A stretch of 56,458 nt of DNA from positions 1 to 56,458 of the forward strand of contig CAIYLH010000102.1 in NCBI GenBank assembly GCA_903927005.1, in the 5' to 3' direction. This DNA comes from an uncultured Pseudomonadota bacterium (GTDB lineage Bacteria; Pseudomonadota; Gammaproteobacteria; Steroidobacterales; Steroidobacteraceae). Shown here one piece after another: positions 17,428-27,066 of this stretch. Position 1 is the stretch's first letter; each line of letters begins with the position of its first letter. The position numbers were made by a program, and so were the translations under genes. The notes beneath the pieces are model-generated. The model saw nothing but the letters and a program-made list of their open reading frames with translations, had not been told where the DNA came from and did no database searches.

Positions 17428-18144
17428 GACGACTATTTTCGCGAGGCGTCTCGATGGGACGAAAATCGGGAGGCCATGCTGATTCGGGCCGCCCGCCGTG
17501 CCTGGGCGGTAGCTGCTCTTGGCAGCGCCATTGCCGGTCTCTCAACGGTGGCTGTTGTCGCACTAGCTCCATTAAAGCGCGTCGACGCTTTTGTTGTCCG
17601 GGTTGATGGGTCGTCCGGCGTGGCTGACGTGATTCCTAACTATGTCGGGACCGCCGACCTACCGGAGTCGGTACTCCGGCATATGGCGTCGGAGTACGTC
17701 ACGGTGCGTGAGCGATACGTTGCGGCACTCGCTGAAACGGACTATGAGCAGGTCGGCGCCTATCATCCGTCAGCGATGAATCAGAAATGGGCGGCGCTAT
17801 GGGCACGAGCCAATCCTTATTCGCCGCTGAACCTCTATTCGGATGGGACGCAGGTTTCTGCCCGCATCCGGTCAGTCTCCTTGCTGCGTCATGATCATCG
17901 CAACCCCGATGTCTTACAGGTACGGCTTACGCGTGGTATCCGACGTGGCGACGGCGCCGAGGAACGTACGGAACAGCTTGTGGTCACGATGACGACGGTC
18001 TTTTCGCCCCCGTCTTCTGACGCGAAGATAAGGTCGTTAAACCCTCTCGGCTTCAAGGTGCTGGAGTACACGACCGAAGCTGAACTTCCGGATGCACCGG
18101 CTTTGGGGGTGCAGGGTCAGGGTCGCAGCGGGGGTGCGCCGTGA
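17413..18144 (+). CDS. virB8: VirB8-like assembly factor
   Basis: The 243-residue bitopic protein has a cytoplasmic N-terminus, one membrane helix (about residues 32-53) and a periplasmic domain with the VirB8 NTF2-like pattern. Recognisable stretches include YVTVRERY, ETDYEQVGAYHPSAM and the later PLGFKVLEY. VirB8 nucleates assembly of the secretion channel. It overlaps virB7 at its start and virB9 by 4 bp (GTGA) at its end. Confidence 0.92.
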   Translation: MHSADDDYFREASRWDENREAMLIRAARRAWAVAALGSAIAGLSTVAVVALAPLKRVDAFVVRVDGSSGVADVIPNYVGTADLPESVLRHMASEYVTVRERYVAALAETDYEQVGAYHPSAMNQKWAALWARANPYSPLNLYSDGTQVSARIRSVSLLRHDHRNPDVLQVRLTRGIRRGDGAEERTEQLVVTMTTVFSPPSSDAKIRSLNPLGFKVLEYTTEAELPDAPALGVQGQGRSGGAP

Positions 18145-18953
18145 AGCAACGCTACGTTCGGGCGGCCGTATTTAGTGCGTGTGTCGCATGGAGCGTCGTA
18201 CCGTCGACGTGGTGTGCGGCTGTCGAGACAGTAGAGGTTGATAGCAGGCTAAAGGTCGTTCCTTTCGAGCCACGGCGAATTCTGGAACTGACTGGATTTG
18301 TGGGATATCACGTCAATATTGAGTTCGCGCCCGATGAGCATTTCGTCAGTCTTGGCGCCGGCGATACCGCGGCGATCGACGTAGGATCGGCCGGGAATCA
18401 TCTTCTTCTCAAGCCCAGAGTGGCCATCGCCGGCACTAACCTGACTGTGATGACCAATAGGCGTACGTATTACTTCGATTATCACGCGCTCGCGCGCAGG
18501 CCGCGCGCCGACGAAGCCACCTACGCGATCGAGTTTACCTACCCGCTCCAGCGAATACCTGAAACGGGAGCAGACCTCCGTATAGACGCTCTCGCTGCTC
18601 GCCTCGATAAGGCCAAGGTTATTCGAAATACAGACTATTGGTACTGTGGAAGTTCTTCCATTCAGCCGCGCACGGCTGCCGATGATGGAATCCAACTGAG
18701 ATTGACGTTTGGCGCAGAAATTAGGCTTCCGTCGATCTATGAACTGGCAGCAGATGGTACCGAATCGCTGGTTAATTCCCATGTAGAGCAGGATGCCGTC
18801 TACGTTCATCATTTGGCATCGAGATTCATTTTGCGTCGAGGTAGCGAGGTGGGGTGTGTCGTCAATCGAACGGCCGCCGCGGATACGCGCCGTCCGGTTG
18901 GGGGCACGATCGACGATGAAACCGTTCGTGTCGTTCGGAAGGAGGCGCGGTGA
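18141..18953 (+). CDS. virB9: VirB9-like outer-membrane core protein
   Basis: The 270-residue protein has a signal peptide (about residues 1-28) and the VirB9/CagX/TrbG domain. Visible stretches include DSRLKVVPFEPRRI near the mature N-terminus, YAIEFTYPLQRIP in the middle, the YWYCGS motif with the cysteine that can bond to VirB7, and the C-terminal LPSIYELAADG region. It forms the outer-membrane core complex with VirB7 and VirB10. Starts at a GTG overlapping virB8. Confidence 0.92.
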   Translation: MKQRYVRAAVFSACVAWSVVPSTWCAAVETVEVDSRLKVVPFEPRRILELTGFVGYHVNIEFAPDEHFVSLGAGDTAAIDVGSAGNHLLLKPRVAIAGTNLTVMTNRRTYYFDYHALARRPRADEATYAIEFTYPLQRIPETGADLRIDALAARLDKAKVIRNTDYWYCGSSSIQPRTAADDGIQLRLTFGAEIRLPSIYELAADGTESLVNSHVEQDAVYVHHLASRFILRRGSEVGCVVNRTAAADTRRPVGGTIDDETVRVVRKEAR

Positions 18954-20089
18954 AATCACACAGTACGGTTGAAGGGGAGCGCGCTGAATCGGCGATGCTG
19001 TCAGGGCCAAGAAATTTCCCAAGAGGGGCCCGTATTGCGCTGGCGGCAGCCATGGCGTCGTTCGGGCTATCGCTGCTGGGTTGGTACGCGTATCACCTTC
19101 GTGGCGAGCATCCAGGGCAGCAGCTCAAGGAGTTGGGCGCCTCGCAGCGCATGGCGGCGTCCGAAATGACGTTGCCGCCAATCGAGGTGGGTCACCGCGA
19201 CACTGCTCCTGTGCCTTTGGAGCGCAGTGTCGTTCCATCCGCCGTGCCACCTGAGACCGTGTTGCCCTTGCCCGCGCCACTGCGCTCCGGACGGATGGGC
19301 GGGTCTGCGGCGGAGACGGCCATGGAGTCAATGGTGCCTACTTCGAGCGCGGCGCCGGTTCTGGTTCGAGCCGAGGCAGATCTCGCCGGAAGCGGCCGGT
19401 TATCTGCCGATGTAGCTGAAATAACTGCTGGCGGGGCGGTCGATGCTGACTCTCGGACACCACCTGGCCGTGACGCATCGGGTGCGGGTGCAATCGTCGA
19501 TGCCACGATCTTGCCGGACGGCCGGTGGTTGATGCAGAAAGGCAGTTTTCTCGATTGCACGCTGGAGACGGCCATAGATTCGACGCTGCCCGGGCTCGCC
19601 ACTTGTGTGCTTGCTGCCGACGTTTATGGATCCGATGGGCGGGTCGTGTTGATGGAGCGGGGGACGCGGCTGGTCGGCGAGGTTCGCGGCGACGTTCACG
19701 CTGGCCAGAGCCGGGTTGCCGTGGCGTGGACCGACGCGCGCACGCCAGCAGGAGTTCGGTTGACGTTTGTGTCGATGGCGACGGACTCGGTGGGGCGGTC
19801 CGGTATACCCGGCGTCGTCGATCGACACTTCGGTGAACGATTTGGTGCTGCAGTGTTGATGTCGTTCGTCGAAGGTGCTGCGGCTGGGCTAACGAGTCGG
19901 CAGCAAGGCCCAGGTGCGGTCGTATACAACGCACAGGCGTCCCGTGACATTGCGACGGAAGCGCTGCGCAGTTCAATCGGTATTCCGCCGACAATTCGGG
20001 TTGCGCAAGGCGCCCGCCTGCAGGTCATCGTCGGAAGCGACGTTAACTTCCGCAACGTCTATCGTCTTGCCGTCCGTGACTCCCGATAA
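18950..20089 (+). CDS. virB10: VirB10-like trans-envelope protein
   Basis: The 379-residue protein has a short cytoplasmic tail, one membrane helix (about residues 27-47), a long low-complexity periplasmic linker (about 48-170) and the conserved VirB10 beta-barrel domain. That domain runs from about WLMQKGSFLDCTLETAIDS to the C-terminal GARLQVIVGSDVNF. VirB10 spans both membranes and senses energy from the VirB/VirD4 ATPases. Starts at GTG overlapping virB9; its last 14 bases overlap virB11. Confidence 0.94.
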   Translation: MKSHSTVEGERAESAMLSGPRNFPRGARIALAAAMASFGLSLLGWYAYHLRGEHPGQQLKELGASQRMAASEMTLPPIEVGHRDTAPVPLERSVVPSAVPPETVLPLPAPLRSGRMGGSAAETAMESMVPTSSAAPVLVRAEADLAGSGRLSADVAEITAGGAVDADSRTPPGRDASGAGAIVDATILPDGRWLMQKGSFLDCTLETAIDSTLPGLATCVLAADVYGSDGRVVLMERGTRLVGEVRGDVHAGQSRVAVAWTDARTPAGVRLTFVSMATDSVGRSGIPGVVDRHFGERFGAAVLMSFVEGAAAGLTSRQQGPGAVVYNAQASRDIATEALRSSIGIPPTIRVAQGARLQVIVGSDVNFRNVYRLAVRDSR

Positions 20090-21101
20090 CCAGTCAGCCG
20101 ATCAGGGGCAACCGTCGTCGCTTCAGCACTTCGTTCGACCGCTGCAGGCATTTCTTCTTGATCCGGAGGTGACCGAGATCTGCATGCAGCGGCCAGCTGA
20201 GCTGTTCATTGAGCGTCGATCGGCATGGCAATGCGCAGCGGTGCCCTGGGCGACCGATCTGTGGGCACGGCACTTTGCGCGATTGCTCGCAACCGCGAGT
20301 TCACAGCGCGTCAGCGCAGAGGCGCCGCTGCTGTCGGCGACGCTGCCGGGCGGCGAACGGGTACAAATTGTGCTTCCACCGGCGTCTGGGCCGGACGGGG
20401 TGGTAATAGCAATACGGAAGCCGGCAGCGGTTGTCTGGTCGCTGTGTGACCTCGCCGACAGGGGGGCCTTCAGCCATGGAGGAGCGCGATCGGCTGTCTC
20501 AGTCGATGAGGGTGCCGAGCTGCGCGAGCTATATAAGAGCGGTGCTGTGGAACAGTTCCTCGGAATGGCTGTCCGGCGGCGTCTGAACATACTGGTTGCT
20601 GGTGCAACCGGCAGCGGCAAGACGACGCTAACAAAAGCCTTGATTCTTGAGATTCCGCGGGACGAACGCCTGATCAGCATTGAGGACGCTGCCGAACTTG
20701 GTTTCGCTGCGCACCGAAATTCGGTGCGACTGTTCTATTCCAAGGACAACCAAGGTCGGGCACAGGTGACCCCTAAGCAACTCCTCGAAGCCGCGTTGCG
20801 CTTGCGTCCGGATCGGATCCTGTTGGCAGAGTTGCGCGGCGAGGAGGCTTATCACTTTCTTCGTAATGTGAGTTCCGGGCATCCTGGCTCCATTACAAGC
20901 ATTCACGCGGGCACTGCCGCTCTTGCTTTCGAGCAACTCGCGTTACTGGTCAAGGAGAGCGCCGCGGGACGTGATATGTCGCTGGGCGACATTCACCGCC
21001 TCTCACGTGCCGTTATTGACGTAGTTGTTTGTTGTCGGCGGTACTTGGGGCGGCGGGAAATTCATGAATTGTGGTGGCGCGATGGCGATACGCCAGATTG
21101 A
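20076..21101 (+). CDS. virB11: VirB11 hexameric ATPase
   Basis: From GTG 20076 this encodes 341 residues, the usual VirB11 length; the open frame extends upstream into virB10, but that part is not VirB11-like. Walker A GATGSGKTT lies at about residue 176, the Asp box DERLISIEDAAEL follows, Walker B is ILLAELRGEEAY near residue 250, and the His box GHPGSITSIHAGT is intact. The protein switches the secretion channel between pilus assembly and DNA transfer. It is the last virB gene. Confidence 0.95.
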   Translation: MTPDNQSADQGQPSSLQHFVRPLQAFLLDPEVTEICMQRPAELFIERRSAWQCAAVPWATDLWARHFARLLATASSQRVSAEAPLLSATLPGGERVQIVLPPASGPDGVVIAIRKPAAVVWSLCDLADRGAFSHGGARSAVSVDEGAELRELYKSGAVEQFLGMAVRRRLNILVAGATGSGKTTLTKALILEIPRDERLISIEDAAELGFAAHRNSVRLFYSKDNQGRAQVTPKQLLEAALRLRPDRILLAELRGEEAYHFLRNVSSGHPGSITSIHAGTAALAFEQLALLVKESAAGRDMSLGDIHRLSRAVIDVVVCCRRYLGRREIHELWWRDGDTPD

Positions 21102-21137
21102 TTGGCTCACAAGGCTGCATTTGCGTATCGTCTGCGC

Positions 21138-22016
21138 ATGCGCCCCGCTCGACCCACTGCCGTTGATCCGCTTATTTGGGCGTGCCTCGCGTCCACTTGG
21201 TTCGTCTGGGGCTCTACTTATCTCGTCATCAAGTTCGCATTAAGGGGCTTCCCGCCGTTCTTCCTGATGGGATCCCGATTCGTCGTGGCTGGTGGGCTGC
21301 TGCTGGCGTTCACTCGGTCGCGTGGGGTGCCGTTTCCTAGTCCGACGCAGTGGCGCAATGCGGTTGTCATTGGCTCGTTGATGCTCGGTTTTGGAATGGG
21401 TGGAACGGCGTTGGCTGAGGTGTCGCTCGAGTCAGGCCTCGTGGTTGCGTTTATTGCCGTTACGCCACTGCTGGTGGTCCTCGTCAGCCTGCCGTTCGGG
21501 GTCCGCCCGGTACGGCGCGAAATTGTAGGTGTCCTCGTCGGCCTGGTTGGGGTTCTGATGCTGACTCAGGGTGCGGGGTTCCGTGGCTCGCCGATGGGGC
21601 TCGGCGTGATGGTGCTTGCCTGTAGCGGTTGGACGCTCGGTAGTGTCTTCAGCCAGCGTCTCCTGCCATTGGCACCTGGTCCTTCCGGGTTCGCGAGCGA
21701 GATGCTCTGCGGCGGAGCCGTCTTGCTGGGCGTGTCGGCGCTATCCGGAGAACATGTCACGCTCGCGGTTTCCGGGCAGGCCTGGCTGGCGTGGGCCTAT
21801 CTGGTGGTGTTTGGGTCGCTTATCGCCTTCAACGCTTACATGGTGCTGTTAAGCCGGGCGTCCGGCGCGCTTGCGACCAGCTACACCTACGTAAATCCAA
21901 TCATTGCGCTGTTGCTGGGAATCACGCTTGGCGGGGAGCACGTCAGCGGGTGGGAGTGGCTTTCAGCCGGGGTGGTCCTCAGCGGCGTGGTCATTTTGCT
22001 GGCGAACCGGCGTTGA
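21138..22016 (+). CDS. EamA-family (DMT) transporter
   Basis: An inner-membrane permease of about 292 residues with ten predicted helices in two EamA repeats. Recognisable parts are the first helix WFVWGSTYLVIKFALRGFPP and the late TSYTYVNPIIALLLGITLGG near residue 250. Such proteins export amino acids or other metabolites, but the substrate cannot be told. A TTG start at 21102 directly after virB11 is possible; ATG 21138 is preferred. It begins right after the conjugation genes and could be co-transcribed. Its 3' end overlaps the convergent histidine kinase gene by 54 bp. Confidence 0.88.
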   Translation: MRPARPTAVDPLIWACLASTWFVWGSTYLVIKFALRGFPPFFLMGSRFVVAGGLLLAFTRSRGVPFPSPTQWRNAVVIGSLMLGFGMGGTALAEVSLESGLVVAFIAVTPLLVVLVSLPFGVRPVRREIVGVLVGLVGVLMLTQGAGFRGSPMGLGVMVLACSGWTLGSVFSQRLLPLAPGPSGFASEMLCGGAVLLGVSALSGEHVTLAVSGQAWLAWAYLVVFGSLIAFNAYMVLLSRASGALATSYTYVNPIIALLLGITLGGEHVSGWEWLSAGVVLSGVVILLANRR

Positions 22017-24440
22017 AGCGTCTGGCTTCTCTTCTGACCCGATGTTTTCGGTAACTGACGCACGCGGCACCGAAACCAGTAGCTGCGTGCCGCCCTTGGC
22101 TCCTGGTCCGAGGTAAACGGTGCCTCCCAGCAGCCGCGCCCGGTAGCGCATCATCTTGACGCCTAAGCCCGATGAGTCTTCTTCGCTGGCGGTGACGCCT
22201 CTACCGTCATCGGTTACCGACAACTGTAACGTATCCTGGTTCGCAGCTAGCTCCACGAGGACATTTGTGCAACCGCTGTGCCGCGCGGCATTGGTCAGAG
22301 CTTCATAGGCAATGCGGTAAAGGTGATCAGACGCCACGTCCGAGACCGCCATATCTTCGATGGTCGATCGCGATGTGATGTTTAACCGCAGACGTCGAGA
22401 CGCGTCGACTGCCAGACGATCTAACGCTGTACTGAGTGAGCCACGCTCGATCTGGACTGGCGAGAGGCCCCTTGCCAGTTCACGGGTCATCGCTATGCAG
22501 TGGTCAACGTAGTCGCGTACATCGGAGATCAGGTCCTCGATGTCGCCGTGACCTCGCTCCACCGACGTCGCAAGGCTGGTGAGCAGGAGTGAGATGCCCG
22601 TTAGCGCTTGCCCCAGCCCCTCGTGCAGGTCGCTGCTCAGGCGTTGCCGCTCGCGGCTAGCCACGTTTATGACCTCGCTTTCGAGGCGTCGGAGTTCCGT
22701 GACGTCCGTTGCACGCAGCGTGAGACCGATTAGCTTGTTTTGCTCGATGATTGGTACGCCGCTGAGCTCGAAGTGCTGCAACTGGCCTGCCTTCTCGCTC
22801 AGAGTGATCGGAACTGTCACCGGCAGGCGACTCGTTTCGATTTCATCCACTGCCTTGTTTACCGCGGCGCGTACGTCAGGGGGAATTGCGTCAGCCAGTG
22901 GCATCCCGGGCGTCGGTATGGGGCCGCTCCCCAGCAGATTGCGGTTTGCGAAACGGACTGTCCGATCTACGTTCAGTAGCATCAGTGCGTCCGGCGCGTT
23001 GCTTGATAGGGTCCGCATGATGAATTCCTGGCGAGCAACTTCGCGATCGTGACGGCGCGTCACGATGAGGAGCCACCCGAACAGGACGCTTACCAGGATG
23101 GCGGCGACTGCAAGTCCGAATAAAAGCTGCTGCGTTGCTCTGCGGCCTGCAAGTTCTGTCTGCTGGTGCTCCATGGCTTCTTCAAGCATATGGTTCGCTG
23201 CGAGCAGTCGCTCCGATGCCGCTGTTGCGCTGAGCACAGCCACGGTCAGCGACTGACGCTGCAGGTCGACCTTGCTCTCCAGGTCCAGTGAAGTCAGCAG
23301 GTCCTTGTGGGCCTCCTGGAAGCGGCCGAGAGATTCGTAGGTGCGCGAACGATCGCGCAGCGTTTGCGCGCGCAGGCGGGTTGCTCCGGCGCTGCGTTGC
23401 GAAAGTAGCCCGGCGTTGAGTTTGGCTAGAGCCGCTTCCGGCTGATGATGCGCTAGGTCAAGCCGTGCCCGGTATGTGACGAGCAGCGCAAGGAAGTCTG
23501 GTGTGCCGGCTTCCTTGAATTTCGCATCACCGCCAGCGCAAGTCTGATCAGCGGCCACAAGGTCGTTCTCGCTGATCAGCGCCAGGCAGAGCGGCACGTT
23601 TGAAACGGCAACGCCGAACGTGTCGCCTATGACCGTCGAGCTCTCGCGGGACAGTTCCAGCGCCGCGCGGGCTTCCTTGAACTGGCGCATCTCGATAAGA
23701 ATCTGTCCTCGCACATAGCTTGCCCGGGCCACTCCGGGTGTGCGCCTGTGGCTGGTGTCGAAAGCGACCACTTCATTGATCATCCGCTCCGCCTCGGGCA
23801 GCAGGCCGCTGCGGCGGTAGATCGTGGCGAGCACGTAGGCGGCGGTTACTTTTGCTTCGGGCCAACCACCGGTCTCGGCAATCCGATAGGCCTCGAAGCC
23901 ATCGGCGGCCGCTAGTGCGATAGCGCCGAGTTCCGCTCGGGCCTGGGCGCGGATACTCAACGCGCAGCTGTGTTCTGGAGACTGCTGTCGGGTCGTTGCT
24001 ACCAGATGATTCATCGACGTTATTGCCGCTGCCGACCTGTCGCTGGTCTCCGATGCATCGGCTACGTTAATACGGACTCGAAGGCGAATCTGATCAGTTT
24101 CTGGTGACGAAGCCAGTGTATTGAGTAAGGTCTCGGCCTTATCTGCCGCTGCGTTCGTATCGTTTGTTCGGCTCTGGTAATAGCGCGCCTGAGCGATGAC
24201 GGCGTACAGCTGCGCCTCGATCAATGCGTCTGGATTGGTCCGCAGCGCGTCGATGCGCGCGAGTGCCTCTGTCACGGCCGCTTCCGGGTCGCGGTCGGTC
24301 AGGTGGTCAAGTTCTTTTAGCGCCGATGACGGCAGCATCAGGCACGAGGCGTGCGCGCTGGAGACGGCAAACAGCAGGCAAAGAAAGCCGGTTTTGAGCA
24401 ATCTGTAGCGGACGGTGGGGGTTCCGCGAGAAGGGTCCAT
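21963..24440 (-). CDS. TPR/PAS sensor histidine kinase (HisKA_3 type)
   Basis: About 825 residues: signal peptide or anchor (ends VSSAHASC), a long periplasmic TPR region (about 40-390), a membrane helix (near LLFGLAVAAILVSVLFGWLL), a PAS domain, then the NarX-type dimerisation domain with phosphoacceptor His in RERQRLSSDLHEGLGQ and a HATPase with N-box ALTNAARHS and G1 box DDGRGV. It would autophosphorylate and signal to a NarL-type response regulator, but none is encoded nearby. The ATG at 24440 is preferred to GTG 24467 because AAGAGA precedes it. Confidence 0.9.
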   Translation of the reverse strand: MDPSRGTPTVRYRLLKTGFLCLLFAVSSAHASCLMLPSSALKELDHLTDRDPEAAVTEALARIDALRTNPDALIEAQLYAVIAQARYYQSRTNDTNAAADKAETLLNTLASSPETDQIRLRVRINVADASETSDRSAAAITSMNHLVATTRQQSPEHSCALSIRAQARAELGAIALAAADGFEAYRIAETGGWPEAKVTAAYVLATIYRRSGLLPEAERMINEVVAFDTSHRRTPGVARASYVRGQILIEMRQFKEARAALELSRESSTVIGDTFGVAVSNVPLCLALISENDLVAADQTCAGGDAKFKEAGTPDFLALLVTYRARLDLAHHQPEAALAKLNAGLLSQRSAGATRLRAQTLRDRSRTYESLGRFQEAHKDLLTSLDLESKVDLQRQSLTVAVLSATAASERLLAANHMLEEAMEHQQTELAGRRATQQLLFGLAVAAILVSVLFGWLLIVTRRHDREVARQEFIMRTLSSNAPDALMLLNVDRTVRFANRNLLGSGPIPTPGMPLADAIPPDVRAAVNKAVDEIETSRLPVTVPITLSEKAGQLQHFELSGVPIIEQNKLIGLTLRATDVTELRRLESEVINVASRERQRLSSDLHEGLGQALTGISLLLTSLATSVERGHGDIEDLISDVRDYVDHCIAMTRELARGLSPVQIERGSLSTALDRLAVDASRRLRLNITSRSTIEDMAVSDVASDHLYRIAYEALTNAARHSGCTNVLVELAANQDTLQLSVTDDGRGVTASEEDSSGLGVKMMRYRARLLGGTVYLGPGAKGGTQLLVSVPRASVTENIGSEEKPDASTPVRQQNDHAAEDHPG

Positions 24441-24560
24441 GAATATCTCTTGAATGGCTTCTGGCACAAGCGCTTATCGTAAGCGCTGAATTGTGGCATT
24501 TTTTCTCCGAATTGGAGACTCTGGCGCCGCTTTGCCCCCGCGGGCGGCTGAGGACTCGAT

Positions 24561-25145
24561 ATGGCGACCCGCATCATCCGCGCGAACGAATATCGGCGCA
24601 TGCGCTGGAAGAACGGCCAGGGCGAAACCGCTGAAGTTGCGATCAGTCCTTCGGCAGCGGCGCTTGACGATTTTGACTGGCGGATCAGCATGGCGACCGT
24701 CGAGGCTGACGGGCCATTTTCCGCATTCAACGGGATAGACCGGACACTCACCATCCTGGCGGGAGCAGGCCTGCGGCTGCTGCCGAACCAGGGGGCGGCA
24801 GTCGAATTGACGGTATCGTCGGCCCCATTTTCCTTCGAGGGCGGCGTCGCGGTTGATGCGGTGTTAATCGCAGGTCCGGTGACCGACCTCAACCTAATGA
24901 CCCGACGCGACCGTGCCTGGCACCGCGTCCGGCGGGTGGCGGTCGGCGGGGTCCCTGTGGCGGGGGACGCAGCCTCTGCCTTTCTGGTCGCTCCAGGGGG
25001 CGCTTCGGCGCAGGTTTCGGTGGAGGGGCTACAGTTCTGGCTCGAACCGCTCGACACGCTAGAAATCACCCTCGCCGAGGGCCCGGTGGAGATTCTGACG
25101 GTCGGGGCAGCAGGCGTACTGCTGGTAGAGATCGGCCTACGCTAG
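24561..25145 (+). CDS. hutD: HutD/Ves family protein
   Basis: The 194-residue protein is a HutD/Ves cupin-like protein, recognised by the start RIIRANEYRRMRWKNGQGET, the central DFDWRISMATVEADGPFSAF and GIDRTLTILAGAG. HutD is often found with histidine utilisation genes and is thought to bind a small ligand, but no hut gene is nearby. Length is typical. It is divergent from the histidine kinase across 93-120 bp that contains a short TCTCC/GGAGA inverted repeat (24504-24518). Confidence 0.88.
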   Translation: MATRIIRANEYRRMRWKNGQGETAEVAISPSAAALDDFDWRISMATVEADGPFSAFNGIDRTLTILAGAGLRLLPNQGAAVELTVSSAPFSFEGGVAVDAVLIAGPVTDLNLMTRRDRAWHRVRRVAVGGVPVAGDAASAFLVAPGGASAQVSVEGLQFWLEPLDTLEITLAEGPVEILTVGAAGVLLVEIGLR

Positions 25146-25284
25146 GGGCATCGGTGCGGCACCGGCCGAGTTTTACTTCCGGCGCGCTAGCATTACTGAA
25201 CCGGAGCGACTGAAACCCGTGGTATATGCCGCGTCGAGGTTGATCTGCATGTCGACGAGGATCATCCGCTGCTGAGCATTTGCT

Positions 25285-26238
25285 TCATCTGTTCTCGCGA
25301 TTCGGAGGGAAACCTGCCGTTCCAGCGGCAACGTGCCAGTCGCAGATTCTCTGCCAGGCTTCGCTTGCAGTCTCCGCGAATGCGATCAGTTCGCGATCGT
25401 GCAGTGCGAGCATGCCGTTGGAGACTAGAAAATCGAGGTTGACGGCGCGCTCCCAGAACTCCCGTCCGACGAGCACGACGGGTACGGCAGGCATCTTTCC
25501 GGTCTGAACGAGCGTCAATGTCTCGAACAACTCATCGAATGTGCCGTAGCCGCCAGGGAACGCGACCAGCGCGCGTGCGCGTCTCATGAAGTGCAGCTTG
25601 CGCATCGCAAAGTAGTGAAATGAGAAGCACAGTTCTGGCGATACGTAAGGATTCGGCGCTTGTTCGTGGGGCAGGGTGATGTTCAGCCCCACTGAGTTCG
25701 CACCCGCATCGCTCGCGCCGCGATTGGCAGCTTCCATGATGCCGGGACCACCGCCTGTCATGACGACGACGCGTTCGCCATCGGGCCCATCTGGGGCACT
25801 GCCGACCAGATGGCCGAACTCACGGGCGATGTCGTAGTAGCGACTGCGCTCAAGAAGGCGTTCGGCAATCTTCTCTGCAGCTGCTAGGAGCGGATCTGTG
25901 GGGGATTGGTGGGTGGCTGCTCGTGCCGCCTCGAATTCGTACCGTGCGGTCGCCGGATCGCGCAGTCGCGCACTGCCGAATACGACAATCGCGTGTGCGA
26001 TGTGGTGCTCTTGCAGCTGTAGTTCTGTTTTTTCGTAATCGAGGGCTAAACGTACGCCGCGCACGCTATCGGAGGCGAGAAAATCGAGATCGTGATCGGC
26101 CGGCCGGTAGCTCTGGCTCGCGACGATGCGCGCGGTGCGCTCGGCGATCGACACCGCCTCGTCCGGAGGGGCAGCCATGGCCGGATGGTTGGCGTTGGGT
26201 GGAGTGCGGGTGGAGCGATCCATGACGGAGATCTCCAT
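25285..26238 (-). CDS. LOG-family protein (TIGR00730)
   Basis: The 317-residue protein belongs to the LONELY GUY family, often annotated as lysine decarboxylase. Key motifs are GGGPGIMEAANRGA (residues 162-175) and PGGYGTFDELFE (228-239), the nucleotide-binding and catalytic signature of nucleoside 5'-monophosphate phosphoribohydrolases. The N-terminal extension of about 75 residues is longer than in small LOG proteins, matching the longer bacterial subgroup. The 140-bp gap after hutD holds nothing recognisable. Confidence 0.85.
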   Translation of the reverse strand: MEISVMDRSTRTPPNANHPAMAAPPDEAVSIAERTARIVASQSYRPADHDLDFLASDSVRGVRLALDYEKTELQLQEHHIAHAIVVFGSARLRDPATARYEFEAARAATHQSPTDPLLAAAEKIAERLLERSRYYDIAREFGHLVGSAPDGPDGERVVVMTGGGPGIMEAANRGASDAGANSVGLNITLPHEQAPNPYVSPELCFSFHYFAMRKLHFMRRARALVAFPGGYGTFDELFETLTLVQTGKMPAVPVVLVGREFWERAVNLDFLVSNGMLALHDRELIAFAETASEAWQRICDWHVAAGTAGFPPNRENR

Positions 26239-26512
26239 GGGGGAGAGGGCAGCCTAGGGGATTCTATCGGTCGGCACCGCGGGGCGCATCGAGACTCACC
26301 ACTAGGGAGGCGACCCTGCTGATGGCGCGGGCGGATTGCGGGCGATCTTCAGCACGCGAGGCTGCCCTGTTGCTGCGCTTGGCCTCTTTGCCAAAGCGCA
26401 GCTGGCCGTATTCTGCCGAACTGCCGGCGCCGACAAAAAATCGGTTCGAAGTACCGCGACTTTACGTCGCGCCTGAAGGCGGCGATCCCGCCGACGCGCT
26501 GCTGGCAGGGGC

Positions 26513-27058
26513 TTACGCCAGGGCGTGCCGGAGCACTGCTCCGTTGAGGCTCTGCTCGCCGATCGTCAGATAGATCTGCCGGTCGCTGATGGCGATGTCC
26601 AGATTCATGCGCCGATCCAGCAGTCGTACGAAGGCCGCCAGAAGTTCTGGATCGATTTCGTAGATCTCGATCGCGGTAGCACGGTGGATCGGCGGCTCGG
26701 CCGCGAGGCGACTGAGAAGCAGCCTAACGTCCTTATGTGGATAAATGACCAGCCGTGGCGCGGCCTTGGCCGCCTTGTGCAGTCGAGCGGCCTCAGGCAG
26801 ACCCACTTCGATCCACGCCTGTAGCGCTCCGGTCAGGTCGCGAATTGCCAACGCCGGCATGTCGGGCTCCGACAGGCCGCCCTTCGAGAACGCAAGCCCC
26901 TCGGTGTACTCGAGGCAGTAAGCGAGGATCCGCGTGGCAAGAAACTCCTCGCTCTCGGAGGGGTGCCGAGCCGCGCGGAATGACAGCGATTCGTAGACGC
27001 CTCGGTCGGCATCGTTGAGCGTCACGGCGAGCGTGTAGATCGTTGCGCCTAGCGCCAT
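26513..27058 (-). CDS. yaeQ: YaeQ family protein
   Basis: The 181-residue protein matches YaeQ in length and in its start MALGATIYTLAVTLNDADRG, followed by ESEEFLATRILAYCLEY and the later GLPEAARLHKAAK. YaeQ has a PD-(D/E)xK nuclease-like fold of unclear function and has been connected with transcription of virulence genes. It lies 8 bp after the aminotransferase gene on the same strand, so co-transcription is likely. The 274-bp stretch between this gene and the LOG gene (26239-26512) shows no supported gene. Confidence 0.9.
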   Translation of the reverse strand: MALGATIYTLAVTLNDADRGVYESLSFRAARHPSESEEFLATRILAYCLEYTEGLAFSKGGLSEPDMPALAIRDLTGALQAWIEVGLPEAARLHKAAKAAPRLVIYPHKDVRLLLSRLAAEPPIHRATAIEIYEIDPELLAAFVRLLDRRMNLDIAISDRQIYLTIGEQSLNGAVLRHALA

Positions 27059-27066
27059 GACGGCCC

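Noticed and set aside
26322-26573. 83-residue frame between LOG and yaeQ genes
   Set aside because: Overlaps the yaeQ 3' end, lacks a ribosome binding site and shows no recognisable pattern.
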